From Aeromicrobium marinum DSM 15272 (lineage in GTDB: Bacteria; Actinomycetota; Actinomycetes; Propionibacteriales; Nocardioidaceae), in contig NZ_CM001024.1 of assembly GCF_000160775.2 (NCBI RefSeq), positions 1,613,712 through 1,677,711 of the forward strand: 64,000 nucleotides of DNA, given 5' to 3'. Each line of letters begins with the position of its first letter. Within the stretch, counting starts at the first letter, position 1. This document shows positions 8,212-16,187 of the stretch, in pieces. The translations under genes were made by a program, and so were the position numbers. The notes below the pieces were generated by a model, which saw only the letters and a program-made list of their open reading frames with translations, was not told where the DNA came from and did not search any database.

Positions 8212-10116
8212 TCAGTCCGCGACGGTGCCGTCGACGGCCCTGTCCCGCAGGACCCGGTGCTGCTGCTCCAGCGCGATCAGCTCGCCGAACATCCGGTTGT
8301 AGGACTCCGCCTCGTCGACGGGGTTGGTCCGTTGCAGCTTGCTCTTGAGGTCGGCGACCTGACGTCCGAGCGTCAGCGCCTGCAGTCGGAACACCGAGAC
8401 CGCGACCATCGCCGCCGTGGAGGTCTCGCGGGCGCGCAGCGGTTCGACGGCGGCGACCGCCAGGATCGGTCGGAGGTCCTCGTCGAGGGACTCCGCCACC
8501 TTCGGGATCCACGAGGCGTCCTCGGCCGTCGGCCAGGGCTCGGCCGCGAGCGCCGCCCACAGGCGCCGGGCCACCGGATGGGTGAAGTCGTTCTCGCCGA
8601 GGTCGTCGGCGACCGAGCCGACGAGGTGCGGGTACTGGGCGATGGCCTTCAGCGCCTCACGCTCGTCGGTGAACTCCGGGGCTCCGAAGGGTGGACCTGC
8701 CGGGACCGCGGGGACGGGGGTGTCGTCGGGTGCGTCGACGGACGAGCGACGTGGCGCCGGGCGGGCCGCCGGCCTGGCTCCCGATGCCGCCGAACGGCGG
8801 TGCTCGGTCCGTACCTGGTCGACCTCGACCCCGACCCGACCGGCGATCTCGCGCAGGAAGGCCTCGACCTTCGCGTGGTCGCGGATGGCCACCACCAGAC
8901 CGACCGCCTCACGGACGGCGTCGACCCGCTGGTCTCCACGGTCGAGGTCGTAGCGCTCCAGGATGCTGTCGAGCACGAACCGGTACAGCGGGACCCGCGA
9001 GGCGATCAGCTCGCGCACCGCGGGATCGCCGTCGGCCATCCGCAGGTCGCACGGGTCCATGCCCCGCGGTTCGATCGCCACGTACGTCTGACCGGCGAAC
9101 TCCTGGTCTCCCTCGAAGGCCTTGACCGCCGCCCGCTGGCCGGCCTCGTCGCCGTCGAAGGTGAAGATGACCTCCCCCCGGAACGCGTCGTGGTCGAGCA
9201 TGATGCGGCGCAGGATGCGGGTGTGGCCCTCGCCGAACGCGGTGCCGCAGGTCGCGATCGCCGTGGTGACACCGGCGACGTGGCACGCCATCACGTCGGT
9301 GTAGCCCTCGACGACGACGGCCTGGCTCGACCCGGAGATCTGCCGACGCGCCAGGTCGATGCCGTAGAGCACCTGGCTCTTCTTGTAGATCGGCGTCTCC
9401 GAGGTGTTGACGTACTTGCCGCTCATGAAGTCGTCCTCGAACATGCGACGAGCGCCGAACCCGATGATCTCGCCGGTCATCTCGCGGATCGGCCACAGCA
9501 GGCGGCCCTGGAAGACGTCGAACATCCCGCGGGAGGAGCGCCGGGCCAGTCCGCCGACGAGCAGCTCCTCCTCGGTGAACCCGCGACCGGTGAGGTGCGC
9601 CGTCAGGGCGGTTCCGCTGCGCGGCGCCCACCCCATGCCGAAGGTCTCGGCGTGGGCGGAGGTGAACCCCCGGTCGGTGACCAGCTGGCGACCGGGCTGC
9701 GCCTCCGCGCTCGTGGTGAGGGCGGCGGCGTAGAACTCGCCGGCCATCCGGTGTGCCTCCAGCAGCCGCTGGCGCTGGCGAGGGTCGCGGCGCGGGCCGG
9801 ACCGCTGCCCGTCCTCCTCGTAGCGCACCTGGATGCCGTACCGGCCGGCCAGCCGCTCGACCGCCTCGGCGAAGGGCAGGCCCTCGATCTCCATGAGGAA
9901 CTTGATCGAGTCGCCGCCGGCACCGCAGCCGAAGCAGTGGTAGAAGCCCTGGGCCGGGCGCACGTTGAACGACGGGGTCTTCTCGTCGTGGAACGGGCAC
10001 AGCCCCTTGCGGGCGCCGCCGCCGGCGTTGCGCAGCGTGACGTACTGCTCGACGACCTCGTCGATGCGCGCGCGTTCGCGGACGAGCTGGATGTCCTCGT
10101 CCTTGATCAGCGCCAT
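8212..10116 (-). CDS. dnaG: DNA primase
   Basis: A 634-residue primase that lays RNA primers for replication. The CHC2 zinc ribbon is intact (Cys40, His43, Cys61, Cys64 within CPFHDEKTPSF and HCFGCGAGG). The TOPRIM core follows, with VVVEGYTDVMACH (catalytic Glu) and FTFDGDEAGQRAAVKAF (the DxD metal site). The last 200 residues form the helicase-binding domain. Length and order of domains match actinobacterial DnaG. It lies downstream of dgt on the same strand with a 22-base gap, an arrangement typical of actinobacteria. Confidence 0.98.
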   Translation of the reverse strand: MALIKDEDIQLVRERARIDEVVEQYVTLRNAGGGARKGLCPFHDEKTPSFNVRPAQGFYHCFGCGAGGDSIKFLMEIEGLPFAEAVERLAGRYGIQVRYEEDGQRSGPRRDPRQRQRLLEAHRMAGEFYAAALTTSAEAQPGRQLVTDRGFTSAHAETFGMGWAPRSGTALTAHLTGRGFTEEELLVGGLARRSSRGMFDVFQGRLLWPIREMTGEIIGFGARRMFEDDFMSGKYVNTSETPIYKKSQVLYGIDLARRQISGSSQAVVVEGYTDVMACHVAGVTTAIATCGTAFGEGHTRILRRIMLDHDAFRGEVIFTFDGDEAGQRAAVKAFEGDQEFAGQTYVAIEPRGMDPCDLRMADGDPAVRELIASRVPLYRFVLDSILERYDLDRGDQRVDAVREAVGLVVAIRDHAKVEAFLREIAGRVGVEVDQVRTEHRRSAASGARPAARPAPRRSSVDAPDDTPVPAVPAGPPFGAPEFTDEREALKAIAQYPHLVGSVADDLGENDFTHPVARRLWAALAAEPWPTAEDASWIPKVAESLDEDLRPILAVAAVEPLRARETSTAAMVAVSVFRLQALTLGRQVADLKSKLQRTNPVDEAESYNRMFGELIALEQQHRVLRDRAVDGTVAD

Positions 10117-10138
10117 GCGCGCATCCTAGGCCGACCGG

Positions 10139-11371
10139 TCACAGCCGCAGGCGCTCCGCCCACACGGGTGCGGAGAGGTCGGTGAGGCTCGCGACCTGGT
10201 CGATGACGACCCGCAGTCGGGCTGCGTCGTCCGTGGCCCGGGCGAAGTCCTGCGCCAGGTCCGGTTCGAGGTCGCGTCCCTCGCGCGCGGCGAGTGCGGC
10301 GACCAGACCCGCGAGCAGGTCCCGCTGGGCGCGCAGGTCCTCGGCCCGGTCGGTCGCCCGCATGACGTAGTGGGCCGCCACCGACTTCAGGACGGTGATC
10401 TCGTCCCGCGTGGCGTCCGGGACCTCCAGGTCGGCCTCGTACCGCACCAGCGGACCTCGTCCCCACCGCTCGACGGTCGCCGCGTGGGCAGCGGTGGCGA
10501 ACCGCCCGATGAGGGCACTGGTGAGACCCTTCAGCGCCGCCATCGACTCCCGTCCGGCACCGAGCGGCCGGGTCGGCCACTCCGGGAGACGTTGCAGCCG
10601 ATCCCAGGCCGCCGAGAACCGGTCGTCGGGCAGGCTCGGGTCGTACCAGTCCCGGGCGACGCCGAGCACGGCCGGTCCGTCGACGTCGAGCAGGTCGAAC
10701 CAGCCCCCCACGACGCCGTCCTCGACGTCGTGCACGGAGTAGGCTATGTCGTCGGCGAGGTCCATCACCTGCGCCTCGACCGGTCGCCGGGGCGCCGGCG
10801 CTCCGGCCACCACCCAGTCGAAGATCGGGCGGTCGTCGGCGTACACCCCGAACTTGCCGCTCCCGTCGGGAGCGGCGCCCCGCTCCCACGGGTACTTGAC
10901 GCACGCGGCCAGGGTGGCGCGGGTCAGGTTGAGGCCGACGCCGACCCCGCCGGCCGTGATGGTCTTGGCCTCCAGCCGGGTGAGCAGTCGCAGGGTCTGG
11001 GCATTCCCCTCGAACCCGCCGCACGCCGCGGCCACAGCGTCGAGCGCCACCTCACCGTTGTGTCCGAACGGCGGGTGCCCGAGGTCGTGGGCCAGGGCCG
11101 CGGAGTCGACCACGTCGGGGTCGCACCCGAGCGACGCACCGAGCTCGCGGGCGACCTGCGCGACCTCGAGGGAGTGCGTGAGCCGGTTGCGCACGAAGTC
11201 GTCGAAGCCGGCCCCCATGACCTGCGTCTTGGCCGACAGCCGTCGCAGCGCCGAGGAGTGCACGATCCTGCCGCGGTCGCGCTCGAACGCGGTCCGTCCC
11301 GCGCGCTTGGGCGGCTCGGCGACGTAGCGGGCGCGCGCCTCGGCGCCGTAGCTCGTCGTCACCTGCAGCAC
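10139..11371 (-). CDS. dgt: deoxyguanosinetriphosphate triphosphohydrolase-like protein
   Basis: A 410-residue HD-domain dNTPase that splits dGTP (or other dNTPs) into deoxynucleoside and tripolyphosphate. Metal ligands are visible: His66 in RNRLTHSLEV, His95-Asp96 in AHDLGHPPFGHNGE, and a later Asp in MDLADDIAYSVHDVEDG. The pairing dgt-dnaG is conserved in actinobacteria. Two GTG starts are possible, 11371 and 11362; the second gives VTTSYGAEARARY, which better matches my memory of relatives. Upstream lies the nested inverted repeat 11401-11510. Confidence 0.95.
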   Translation of the reverse strand: MLQVTTSYGAEARARYVAEPPKRAGRTAFERDRGRIVHSSALRRLSAKTQVMGAGFDDFVRNRLTHSLEVAQVARELGASLGCDPDVVDSAALAHDLGHPPFGHNGEVALDAVAAACGGFEGNAQTLRLLTRLEAKTITAGGVGVGLNLTRATLAACVKYPWERGAAPDGSGKFGVYADDRPIFDWVVAGAPAPRRPVEAQVMDLADDIAYSVHDVEDGVVGGWFDLLDVDGPAVLGVARDWYDPSLPDDRFSAAWDRLQRLPEWPTRPLGAGRESMAALKGLTSALIGRFATAAHAATVERWGRGPLVRYEADLEVPDATRDEITVLKSVAAHYVMRATDRAEDLRAQRDLLAGLVAALAAREGRDLEPDLAQDFARATDDAARLRVVIDQVASLTDLSAPVWAERLRL

Positions 11372-11400
11372 CGTAGTCGCCGGGGCGCCCCGCGGCGACT

Positions 11401-11510
11401 CCCCCGTCGGGCGGTGGATGTGCGACCGTCTGGGCGCTCATTCGGTCGCAGGCACACCTCCCACCGATGGTCACCACCATTCGGTCGCGGATCCACCGCC
11501 CGGACGGGGG
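11401..11510. repeat. nested inverted repeat between mutM and dgt
   Basis: Left arm 11401-11419 pairs with right arm 11491-11510: CCCCCGTC with GACGGGGG (8 bp), a one-base bulge at 11502, then GGGCGGTGGAT with ATCCACCGCCC (11 bp). The stem continues inward after a small internal loop as GCGACCG (11422-11428) with CGGTCGC (11482-11488). A second copy of CATTCGGTCGC lies at 11439-11449 (copies 39 bases apart), so the left arm has two possible partners. At the centre ATGGT/ACCAT (11467-11480) forms a small hairpin. The right end touches the mutM stop codon at 11511. Confidence 0.75.
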
Positions 11511-12365
11511 TCACCAGCGGCCCTGGCGGGGGCGTGGCTGGCAGGCGGGGCACCAGAAGGACGAGCGGTTCATGAAGGGGCTGCGGCGCATCGGCGTGGT
11601 GCACCGGTCGCACGGCTCACCCTCGCGGCCGTAGGCGTGCAGCGACCGGTCGAAGTAGCCGCTCTGCCCGTTGACGTTGACGTAGAGGGCGTCGAAGGAG
11701 GTGCCGCCCTGCTCCAGGGCCGCCCGCATGACGTCGGTGACGTGCTCGACGAGTGCGTCGATCTCGGCCCTTCGCAGGTGCCGGGTGTTGCGCGCGTAGT
11801 GCAGCGGCACGCGCCACAGCGCCTCGTCGGCATAGATGTTGCCGATGCCCGACACGAGGGTCTGGTCCAGCAGGGCGCGCTTGACCCCGGTCTGCCGGCG
11901 TCGCAGCCTCGCCGAGAACTCCTCGGCATCGAACGCCGGGTCGAGCGGGTCACGGGCGATGTGCGCCATCGCCGCCGGCACCCCGTCGGACACCTGATCG
12001 CTGACGGCCAGCCCGCCGAAGATCCGCTGGTCGACGAAGTGCAGCCGGGTGCCGTCGTCCAGGTCCAGACCGACGCGCAGGTGCCGCGGGTCCGGGGTCT
12101 GCTCGGTGCCGATCAGCATCTGACCACTCATGCCGAGGTGCGCGGTGAGCGCCGAGCCGTCGTCCAGCGGCAGCCACAGGTACTTGCCCCGGCGGCAGGC
12201 GTCGACGACGGTGCGACCGCGCAGCCGATCGGCGAAGTCGACGGGCCCCGGCAGGTGCCGGCGCAGGGACCGCGCGTCGAGCACCCGGACGTCCGACACC
12301 GTGCGCCCCACGACGTGGTCCACCAGGCCGAGGCGGACCACCTCGACCTCGGGCAGCTCAGGCAC
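11511..12365 (-). CDS. mutM: formamidopyrimidine-DNA glycosylase (Fpg)
   Basis: A 284-residue base-excision repair glycosylase/AP lyase that removes 8-oxoguanine and related lesions. The protein opens with (V/M)PELPEVE, giving Pro2, the catalytic nucleophile, and Glu3, so the GTG at 12365 is the only sensible start. The H2TH domain contains [17 protein letters not shown], and the carboxyl zinc finger shows CDRC and CPAC. The start overlaps the rnc stop by 8 bases, so the two are translationally coupled. Confidence 0.97.
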   Translation of the reverse strand: MPELPEVEVVRLGLVDHVVGRTVSDVRVLDARSLRRHLPGPVDFADRLRGRTVVDACRRGKYLWLPLDDGSALTAHLGMSGQMLIGTEQTPDPRHLRVGLDLDDGTRLHFVDQRIFGGLAVSDQVSDGVPAAMAHIARDPLDPAFDAEEFSARLRRRQTGVKRALLDQTLVSGIGNIYADEALWRVPLHYARNTRHLRRAEIDALVEHVTDVMRAALEQGGTSFDALYVNVNGQSGYFDRSLHAYGREGEPCDRCTTPMRRSPFMNRSSFWCPACQPRPRQGRW

Positions 12366-13056
12366 GGGCGGAGGCGTCCTCGAGCTCGTCGGCGAGGGTG
12401 CGCCAGGCGATCTCGGCGACCTCCTGCTCGGCCTCCTTCTTGGACCGGCCCGCGCCTCCGGCGAACACCCGCTCCCCCAGGTGGACCTCGGCGGTGAAGG
12501 AACGGGCGTGGTCGGGCCCGGTGCCCTCGAGGTGGTAGCGCGGCACCCCGAGCCCGTGGTGGGCCGCCATCTCCTGCAGGGAGGTCTTCCAGTCAAGGGC
12601 CGCGCCGAGCGAGGCCGCGTCGGCCATCACGGGGTCGAACACCCGGTGCACCACCTCGGCGGCCCGCTCGATGCCGAACTGCAGGAACACCGCCCCGATG
12701 ACGGCCTCGACCGTGTCGGACAGGATCGACGCCTTGTCGCGACCGCCGGTGGTCTCCTCACCGCGACCGAGACGCACGACGTCGCCGATCCCCAGCGTCC
12801 GCGCCACGACGGCGAGCGCCTTGGCACTGACGACCGCCGCGCGCAGCTTCGCCAGCTGGCCCTCGGGCAGGTCCGGGTGGGCGCGGAACAGCGAGTCGGT
12901 CACGACGAGGCCCAAGACGGAGTCGCCGAGGAACTCCAGCCGTTCGTTGTTCGGGATCTGACCGTTCTCGTAGGCGTACGAGCGGTGGGTCAGGGCATGA
13001 CGAAGGAGTTCCGGATCAAGATCCGGAACTCCCAGCACGTCCCGCAGGGCATCCAC
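12358..13056 (-). CDS. rnc: ribonuclease III
   Basis: About 232 residues. The RNase III signature [12 protein letters not shown] is at 37-48, with catalytic Glu41 and Asp45, and a second acidic site in [15 protein letters not shown] (Asp, Glu). A double-stranded-RNA-binding domain spans about 160-228 ([14 protein letters not shown] to [13 protein letters not shown]). It matures rRNA and cleaves structured mRNA. The start is ambiguous: GTG at 13056 is chosen, and a CTG at 13074 overlapping the rpmF stop (CTGA) is the alternative. Residues 9-17 are written with A/T-ending codons that form a perfect palindrome. Confidence 0.94.
   Translation of the reverse strand: MDALRDVLGVPDLDPELLRHALTHRSYAYENGQIPNNERLEFLGDSVLGLVVTDSLFRAHPDLPEGQLAKLRAAVVSAKALAVVARTLGIGDVVRLGRGEETTGGRDKASILSDTVEAVIGAVFLQFGIERAAEVVHRVFDPVMADAASLGAALDWKTSLQEMAAHHGLGVPRYHLEGTGPDHARSFTAEVHLGERVFAGGAGRSKKEAEQEVAEIAWRTLADELEDASARA
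13005..13032 (-). promoter_or_regulatory. perfect hairpin inside the rnc coding start
   Basis: GGAGTTCCGGATC (13005-13017) and GATCCGGAACTCC (13020-13032) are exact inverted copies with 2 bases between. In the rnc mRNA this folds as a 12-bp stem with a CUUG tetraloop over codons 9-17. Six of these nine codons end in A or T, against the strong G/C-ending use all around, which points to selection on the nucleotide sequence. It could be an RNase III target for autoregulation. Confidence 0.6.
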
Positions 13057-13070
13057 GGGAGCGAGGTCCG

Positions 13071-13256
13071 TCAGAGGACCTGACGACGCTCGCCACGGGC
13101 CCCGTACTGGCCGCACTCGGTGCAGGCGCGGTGCGGGACGACCTTGCTGTCGCACGTGGGGCTGGCGCAGTCGACCAAGGGGGTCTTGGTCGTCTTCCAC
13201 GCCGAACGACGGTGGCGCGTGTTGCTGCGCGACATCTTCCGCTTCGGGACTGCCAC
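13071..13256 (-). CDS. rpmF: 50S ribosomal protein L32
   Basis: A 61-residue ribosomal protein starting [20 protein letters not shown], the textbook L32 amino terminus. Two zinc-binding Cys pairs (CASPTC and CTEC) mark the zinc-containing form. The GTG start at 13256 has GAGGAG 8 bases upstream, formed by the last codons of yceD. Gene order yceD-rpmF-rnc-mutM is conserved in bacteria. Confidence 0.98.
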   Translation of the reverse strand: MAVPKRKMSRSNTRHRRSAWKTTKTPLVDCASPTCDSKVVPHRACTECGQYGARGERRQVL

Positions 13257-13258
13257 GG

Positions 13259-13792
13259 TTACTCCTCGGGTTGCTCGGTCAATCGGGTCAGGGCCGTCCA
13301 CCGGGGGTCGATCGGCTCGCCGTGCGTGTGATCGGGATCATCCGCGAGCCGTGCACCGCAATCGGGGCACAGTCCCGGACACTCCGGACCACACAACGGG
13401 TGAAGCGGCAGGGCGAACACCACCGCGTCGGTCAGTACGGGTTCGAGGTCGAGCAGGTCGCCCTCGAGGGCCACCACGTCGTCGGCTTCCTCCTGGCTGG
13501 AGGGCCGGTCGTAGAGGTACAGCTCCTGGAAGTCGACGTCGAGATCCTCCTCCACGTCGTCCAGGCACCGCACACACTCGCCGGTGGCACGGGCCGAGGC
13601 CGTTCCTGTCGCCAGGACACCGTCCATCACTGCCTCGAGCCGCAGCTCGATGTCCAGCTCAGAACCCTCGGCCACGCCGTAGACGTCGTAGCCCAGACGC
13701 ACCGGCGCCTCGACCGACAGGTGGTACGTGCGCTCGTTGCCCGGTCGCCGACCCAGTTCGTAGGTGTCAACCACCAGCGGTCCCGACTGCAC
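13259..13792 (-). CDS. YceD/DUF177 family protein
   Basis: About 177 residues, directly ahead of rpmF, as in most bacteria; the family is linked to 23S rRNA accumulation and L32 expression. The core pattern is present: [13 protein letters not shown] near the start, [22 protein letters not shown] in the middle and [14 protein letters not shown] near the end, with Cys pairs likely binding zinc. The GTG at 13792 is preferred because the protein then begins as relatives do; other GTG codons lie 9 and 10 codons upstream. Stop and next start are separated by only 2 bases. Confidence 0.88.
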   Translation of the reverse strand: MQSGPLVVDTYELGRRPGNERTYHLSVEAPVRLGYDVYGVAEGSELDIELRLEAVMDGVLATGTASARATGECVRCLDDVEEDLDVDFQELYLYDRPSSQEEADDVVALEGDLLDLEPVLTDAVVFALPLHPLCGPECPGLCPDCGARLADDPDHTHGEPIDPRWTALTRLTEQPEE

Positions 13793-13952
13793 GCCTGTCC
13801 ATCCGTCGAAGTGCACAACACATCTCGGCCCGCAAGCAGGCCGACGATCATGGTAACCCGTGCGGGAGCGCCGGAGCCAATCGGCCGGACGGGGCGAGCC
13901 CGCTCCCCCGTCCGCCACCGGAAACGTCGGCGGACGGTGGCAGGCTGCCGTC

Positions 13953-15137
13953 GTGACCGAGGGTACCGTCCTGCACGCCGACCTCGACGCGTTCTTCGCG
14001 TCGGTCGAGCAGCGCGACGACCCCCGTCTGCGGGGTCGGCCGATCATCGTCGGCGGCGGGGTCGTGCTCGCGGCGTCCTACGAGGCCAAGGCCTTCGGCG
14101 TCCGCACCGCCTCGAGCCTGCGGGAGGCACGGCGAGCCTGCCCGGCCGCGATCGTGGTGCCGCCGCGGTTCGAGGCGTACACCCGGGCCAGCCGCGACGT
14201 GTTCGCCGTGTTCGCCGACACCAGTCCGCTCGTCGAGGCCGTCTCGATCGACGAGGCGTTCCTCGAGGTCGGGGGGCTGCGCCGCATCCGCGGCGAGCCG
14301 TCGCGCATCGCGGCCGACCTGCGTGCCGCCGTGGCCGCCCGGGTCGGCCTGCCGATCTCGGTGGGCGTCGCCCGCACCAAGTACCTGGCCAAGGTCGCCA
14401 GCGGGTCGGCCAAGCCCGACGGCCTGCTGGTCGTGCCGGTCGAGACCGAGCGGGAGTTCCTGCACGCGCTGCCGGTCGAGCGGCTGTGGGGGGTCGGAGC
14501 CGTCACGGCCGGACGGCTGCACGCGGCACACCTGCGCACCGTCGGCCAGGTCGCCGCTCTCGACGAGCGCGAGCTGGTCGCCCTGCTCGGGTCCGGGGGC
14601 GGCCGACACCTGCACGCCCTGGCCCGCGGGGAGGACCCACGGCGGGTCGACACCGGTCGCCGACGACGATCCATGGGCGCGCAGCACGCCCTCGGGTCCC
14701 GTCCGCGTCCGCGCGCCGAGGTCGAGACGATCCTGCTGGGCCTCGTCGACCGGGTCACCCGCCGGCTCCGTGCGGCCGACCGGGTCGGCGACGTCGTCAC
14801 CGTCAGGCTCCGGTTCGGCGACTTCGGTGCCTCCACCACGGCACACACGCTGGCGCGACCCACCGCGCAGACGGCCGTGGTGCTCGACGTCGCCCGACGC
14901 CTCCTGGCCTCACGGTGGCCCGAGGTCGAGACCCGCGGGCTGACGCTGGTCGGGGTGTCCGTGGGAGGCCTCGACGACCATGCCGCGCAGCTGAGCCTGC
15001 CCCTCGACGACGCCCCCGATCCCGAGCTCGACCGCACGATCGACGCGGTCCGCGAGCGCTTCGGAGCGGCGTCGGTGCGCCGCGCCGGACAGCTCGACCG
15101 ACCCGAGCGCGCTCCCCAGCCGATCCTGCCCGACTGA
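13953..15137 (+). CDS. dinB: DNA polymerase IV (Y family)
   Basis: A 394-residue translesion polymerase. The palm begins VLHADLDAFFASVEQRDDP (metal Asp and the steric-gate region), and the second acidic pair is in EAVSIDEAFLEV. The fingers (VVLAASYEAKAFGVRT), helix-hairpin-helix thumb and little finger follow. The carboxyl end QLSLPLDD looks like a beta-clamp-binding motif. The GTG at 13953 with a weak CAGG site is the likely start. It sits on the opposite strand between yceD and coaD, genes that run the other way. No SOS box is evident. Confidence 0.95.
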   Translation: MTEGTVLHADLDAFFASVEQRDDPRLRGRPIIVGGGVVLAASYEAKAFGVRTASSLREARRACPAAIVVPPRFEAYTRASRDVFAVFADTSPLVEAVSIDEAFLEVGGLRRIRGEPSRIAADLRAAVAARVGLPISVGVARTKYLAKVASGSAKPDGLLVVPVETEREFLHALPVERLWGVGAVTAGRLHAAHLRTVGQVAALDERELVALLGSGGGRHLHALARGEDPRRVDTGRRRRSMGAQHALGSRPRPRAEVETILLGLVDRVTRRLRAADRVGDVVTVRLRFGDFGASTTAHTLARPTAQTAVVLDVARRLLASRWPEVETRGLTLVGVSVGGLDDHAAQLSLPLDDAPDPELDRTIDAVRERFGAASVRRAGQLDRPERAPQPILPD

Positions 15138-15154
15138 CCCGGGGAGGGCGGGGG

Positions 15155-15634
15155 TCAGGCGGTGCCGTAGGCCTCGTGCAGGCGGGCGAGGACATGCGCC
15201 GGCACCAGGCTGGAGACGTCGCCCCCGTGGCGGGCGACCTCCTTGACCAGGCTCGACGCCAGGAAGGACCACTCCGGACTGGTGGGCACGAAGACGGTGT
15301 CGACGTCGGTGAGGCTGCCGTTCATCTGGGCCATCTGCAGCTCGTAGTCGAAGTCGCTGACCGCGCGCAGGCCCTTGACGATGGCGGCGATGCCGCGCTG
15401 CGTGCAGAAGTCCACCAGCAGACCCGAGAAGGTGTCGACCGAGACGTTGGGCAGGTGCGCGGTGGCCTCACGCAGCAGATCGAGCCGCTCGGGGATGTCG
15501 AACAGGCCGCGCTTGTTCTCGTTCACCAGCACCGCCACGACGACCTCGTCGAAGAGTCGGGCCGAGCGCTCGATGATGTCGAGGTGACCATTGGTCACAG
15601 GGTCGAAGGACCCGGGGCACACCACGGACGGCAT
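15155..15634 (-). CDS. coaD: phosphopantetheine adenylyltransferase
   Basis: A 159-residue enzyme that transfers AMP to 4'-phosphopantetheine to give dephospho-CoA, the penultimate step in CoA synthesis. The nucleotidyltransferase motif is SFDPVTNGHLDII at residues 9-21 (TxGH-type), and EWSFLASSLVKEVA near 128 is the second ATP-binding segment. Length matches the hexameric bacterial enzyme. One base separates its ATG from the rsmD stop, so it is the last gene of recG-rsmD-coaD. Confidence 0.98.
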   Translation of the reverse strand: MPSVVCPGSFDPVTNGHLDIIERSARLFDEVVVAVLVNENKRGLFDIPERLDLLREATAHLPNVSVDTFSGLLVDFCTQRGIAAIVKGLRAVSDFDYELQMAQMNGSLTDVDTVFVPTSPEWSFLASSLVKEVARHGGDVSSLVPAHVLARLHEAYGTA

Positions 15635-15635
15635 G

Positions 15636-16187
15636 TCAGCGACCGTACCAAAGCGTCGTCTCGCCGTACGCCCGGTCGCGCAGCGGGGTGACAGAGGCCG
15701 GCCACACGAACGGGTCGCGGGTGGACCGCTCCACCACGAGGAGTCCGTCGGGGACGCACCACGACGGGTCGGCCAGCACCTCGACCAGCCCCGTGACGTC
15801 CTGCGTCGCCATGCCGTACGGCGGGTCGAGGACCACCAGGTGGTACGGCTCCGCGGGCGCGGTGCGGAGGAACCTCTGCGCCGTCGAGAGGTGCACCCGG
15901 GCCACGCCGGCACCGAGGTCCGTGGCGTTGCGGCGGACGACCTGGACGGCCCTGCGGTCGTGCTCCACCAGGTCCACGAGGGTCGCGCCACGGGACACCG
16001 CCTCCAGCCCGATGGCGCCGGACCCGGCGAAGAGGTCGAGCACCCGCAGACCCTCCAACCCTCCGAACTCCGACACCAGCGAGGCGAACAGGGACTCCCG
16101 CACCCGGTCGCTCGTGGGGCGGGTCACGTCACCGGCCGGGGTGTGCAGACGGCGACCCTTGAACCGGCCGGCCACGATCCGCGTCAT
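15636..16187 (-). CDS. rsmD: 16S rRNA (guanine966-N2)-methyltransferase
   Basis: A 183-residue SAM-dependent methyltransferase. It opens MTRIVAGRFKGRRL, typical of RsmD; the SAM loop is LDLFAGSGAIGLEA and the catalytic N6/N2-type motif is LDPPYG. It methylates G966 of 16S rRNA during 30S assembly. The ATG overlaps the recG stop by 4 bases (ATGA), and recG-rsmD-coaD is a conserved actinobacterial order. Confidence 0.97.
   Translation of the reverse strand: MTRIVAGRFKGRRLHTPAGDVTRPTSDRVRESLFASLVSEFGGLEGLRVLDLFAGSGAIGLEAVSRGATLVDLVEHDRRAVQVVRRNATDLGAGVARVHLSTAQRFLRTAPAEPYHLVVLDPPYGMATQDVTGLVEVLADPSWCVPDGLLVVERSTRDPFVWPASVTPLRDRAYGETTLWYGR

Noticed and set aside
7567-10185. 872-codon open frame antisense to dnaG, and similar very long frames such as 29702-31390 and 42773-45064
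   Set aside because: They mirror well-identified genes, have composition expected from the complement of GC-rich coding DNA (rich in Arg, Gly, His, Asp), and show no domain or ribosome-binding site.
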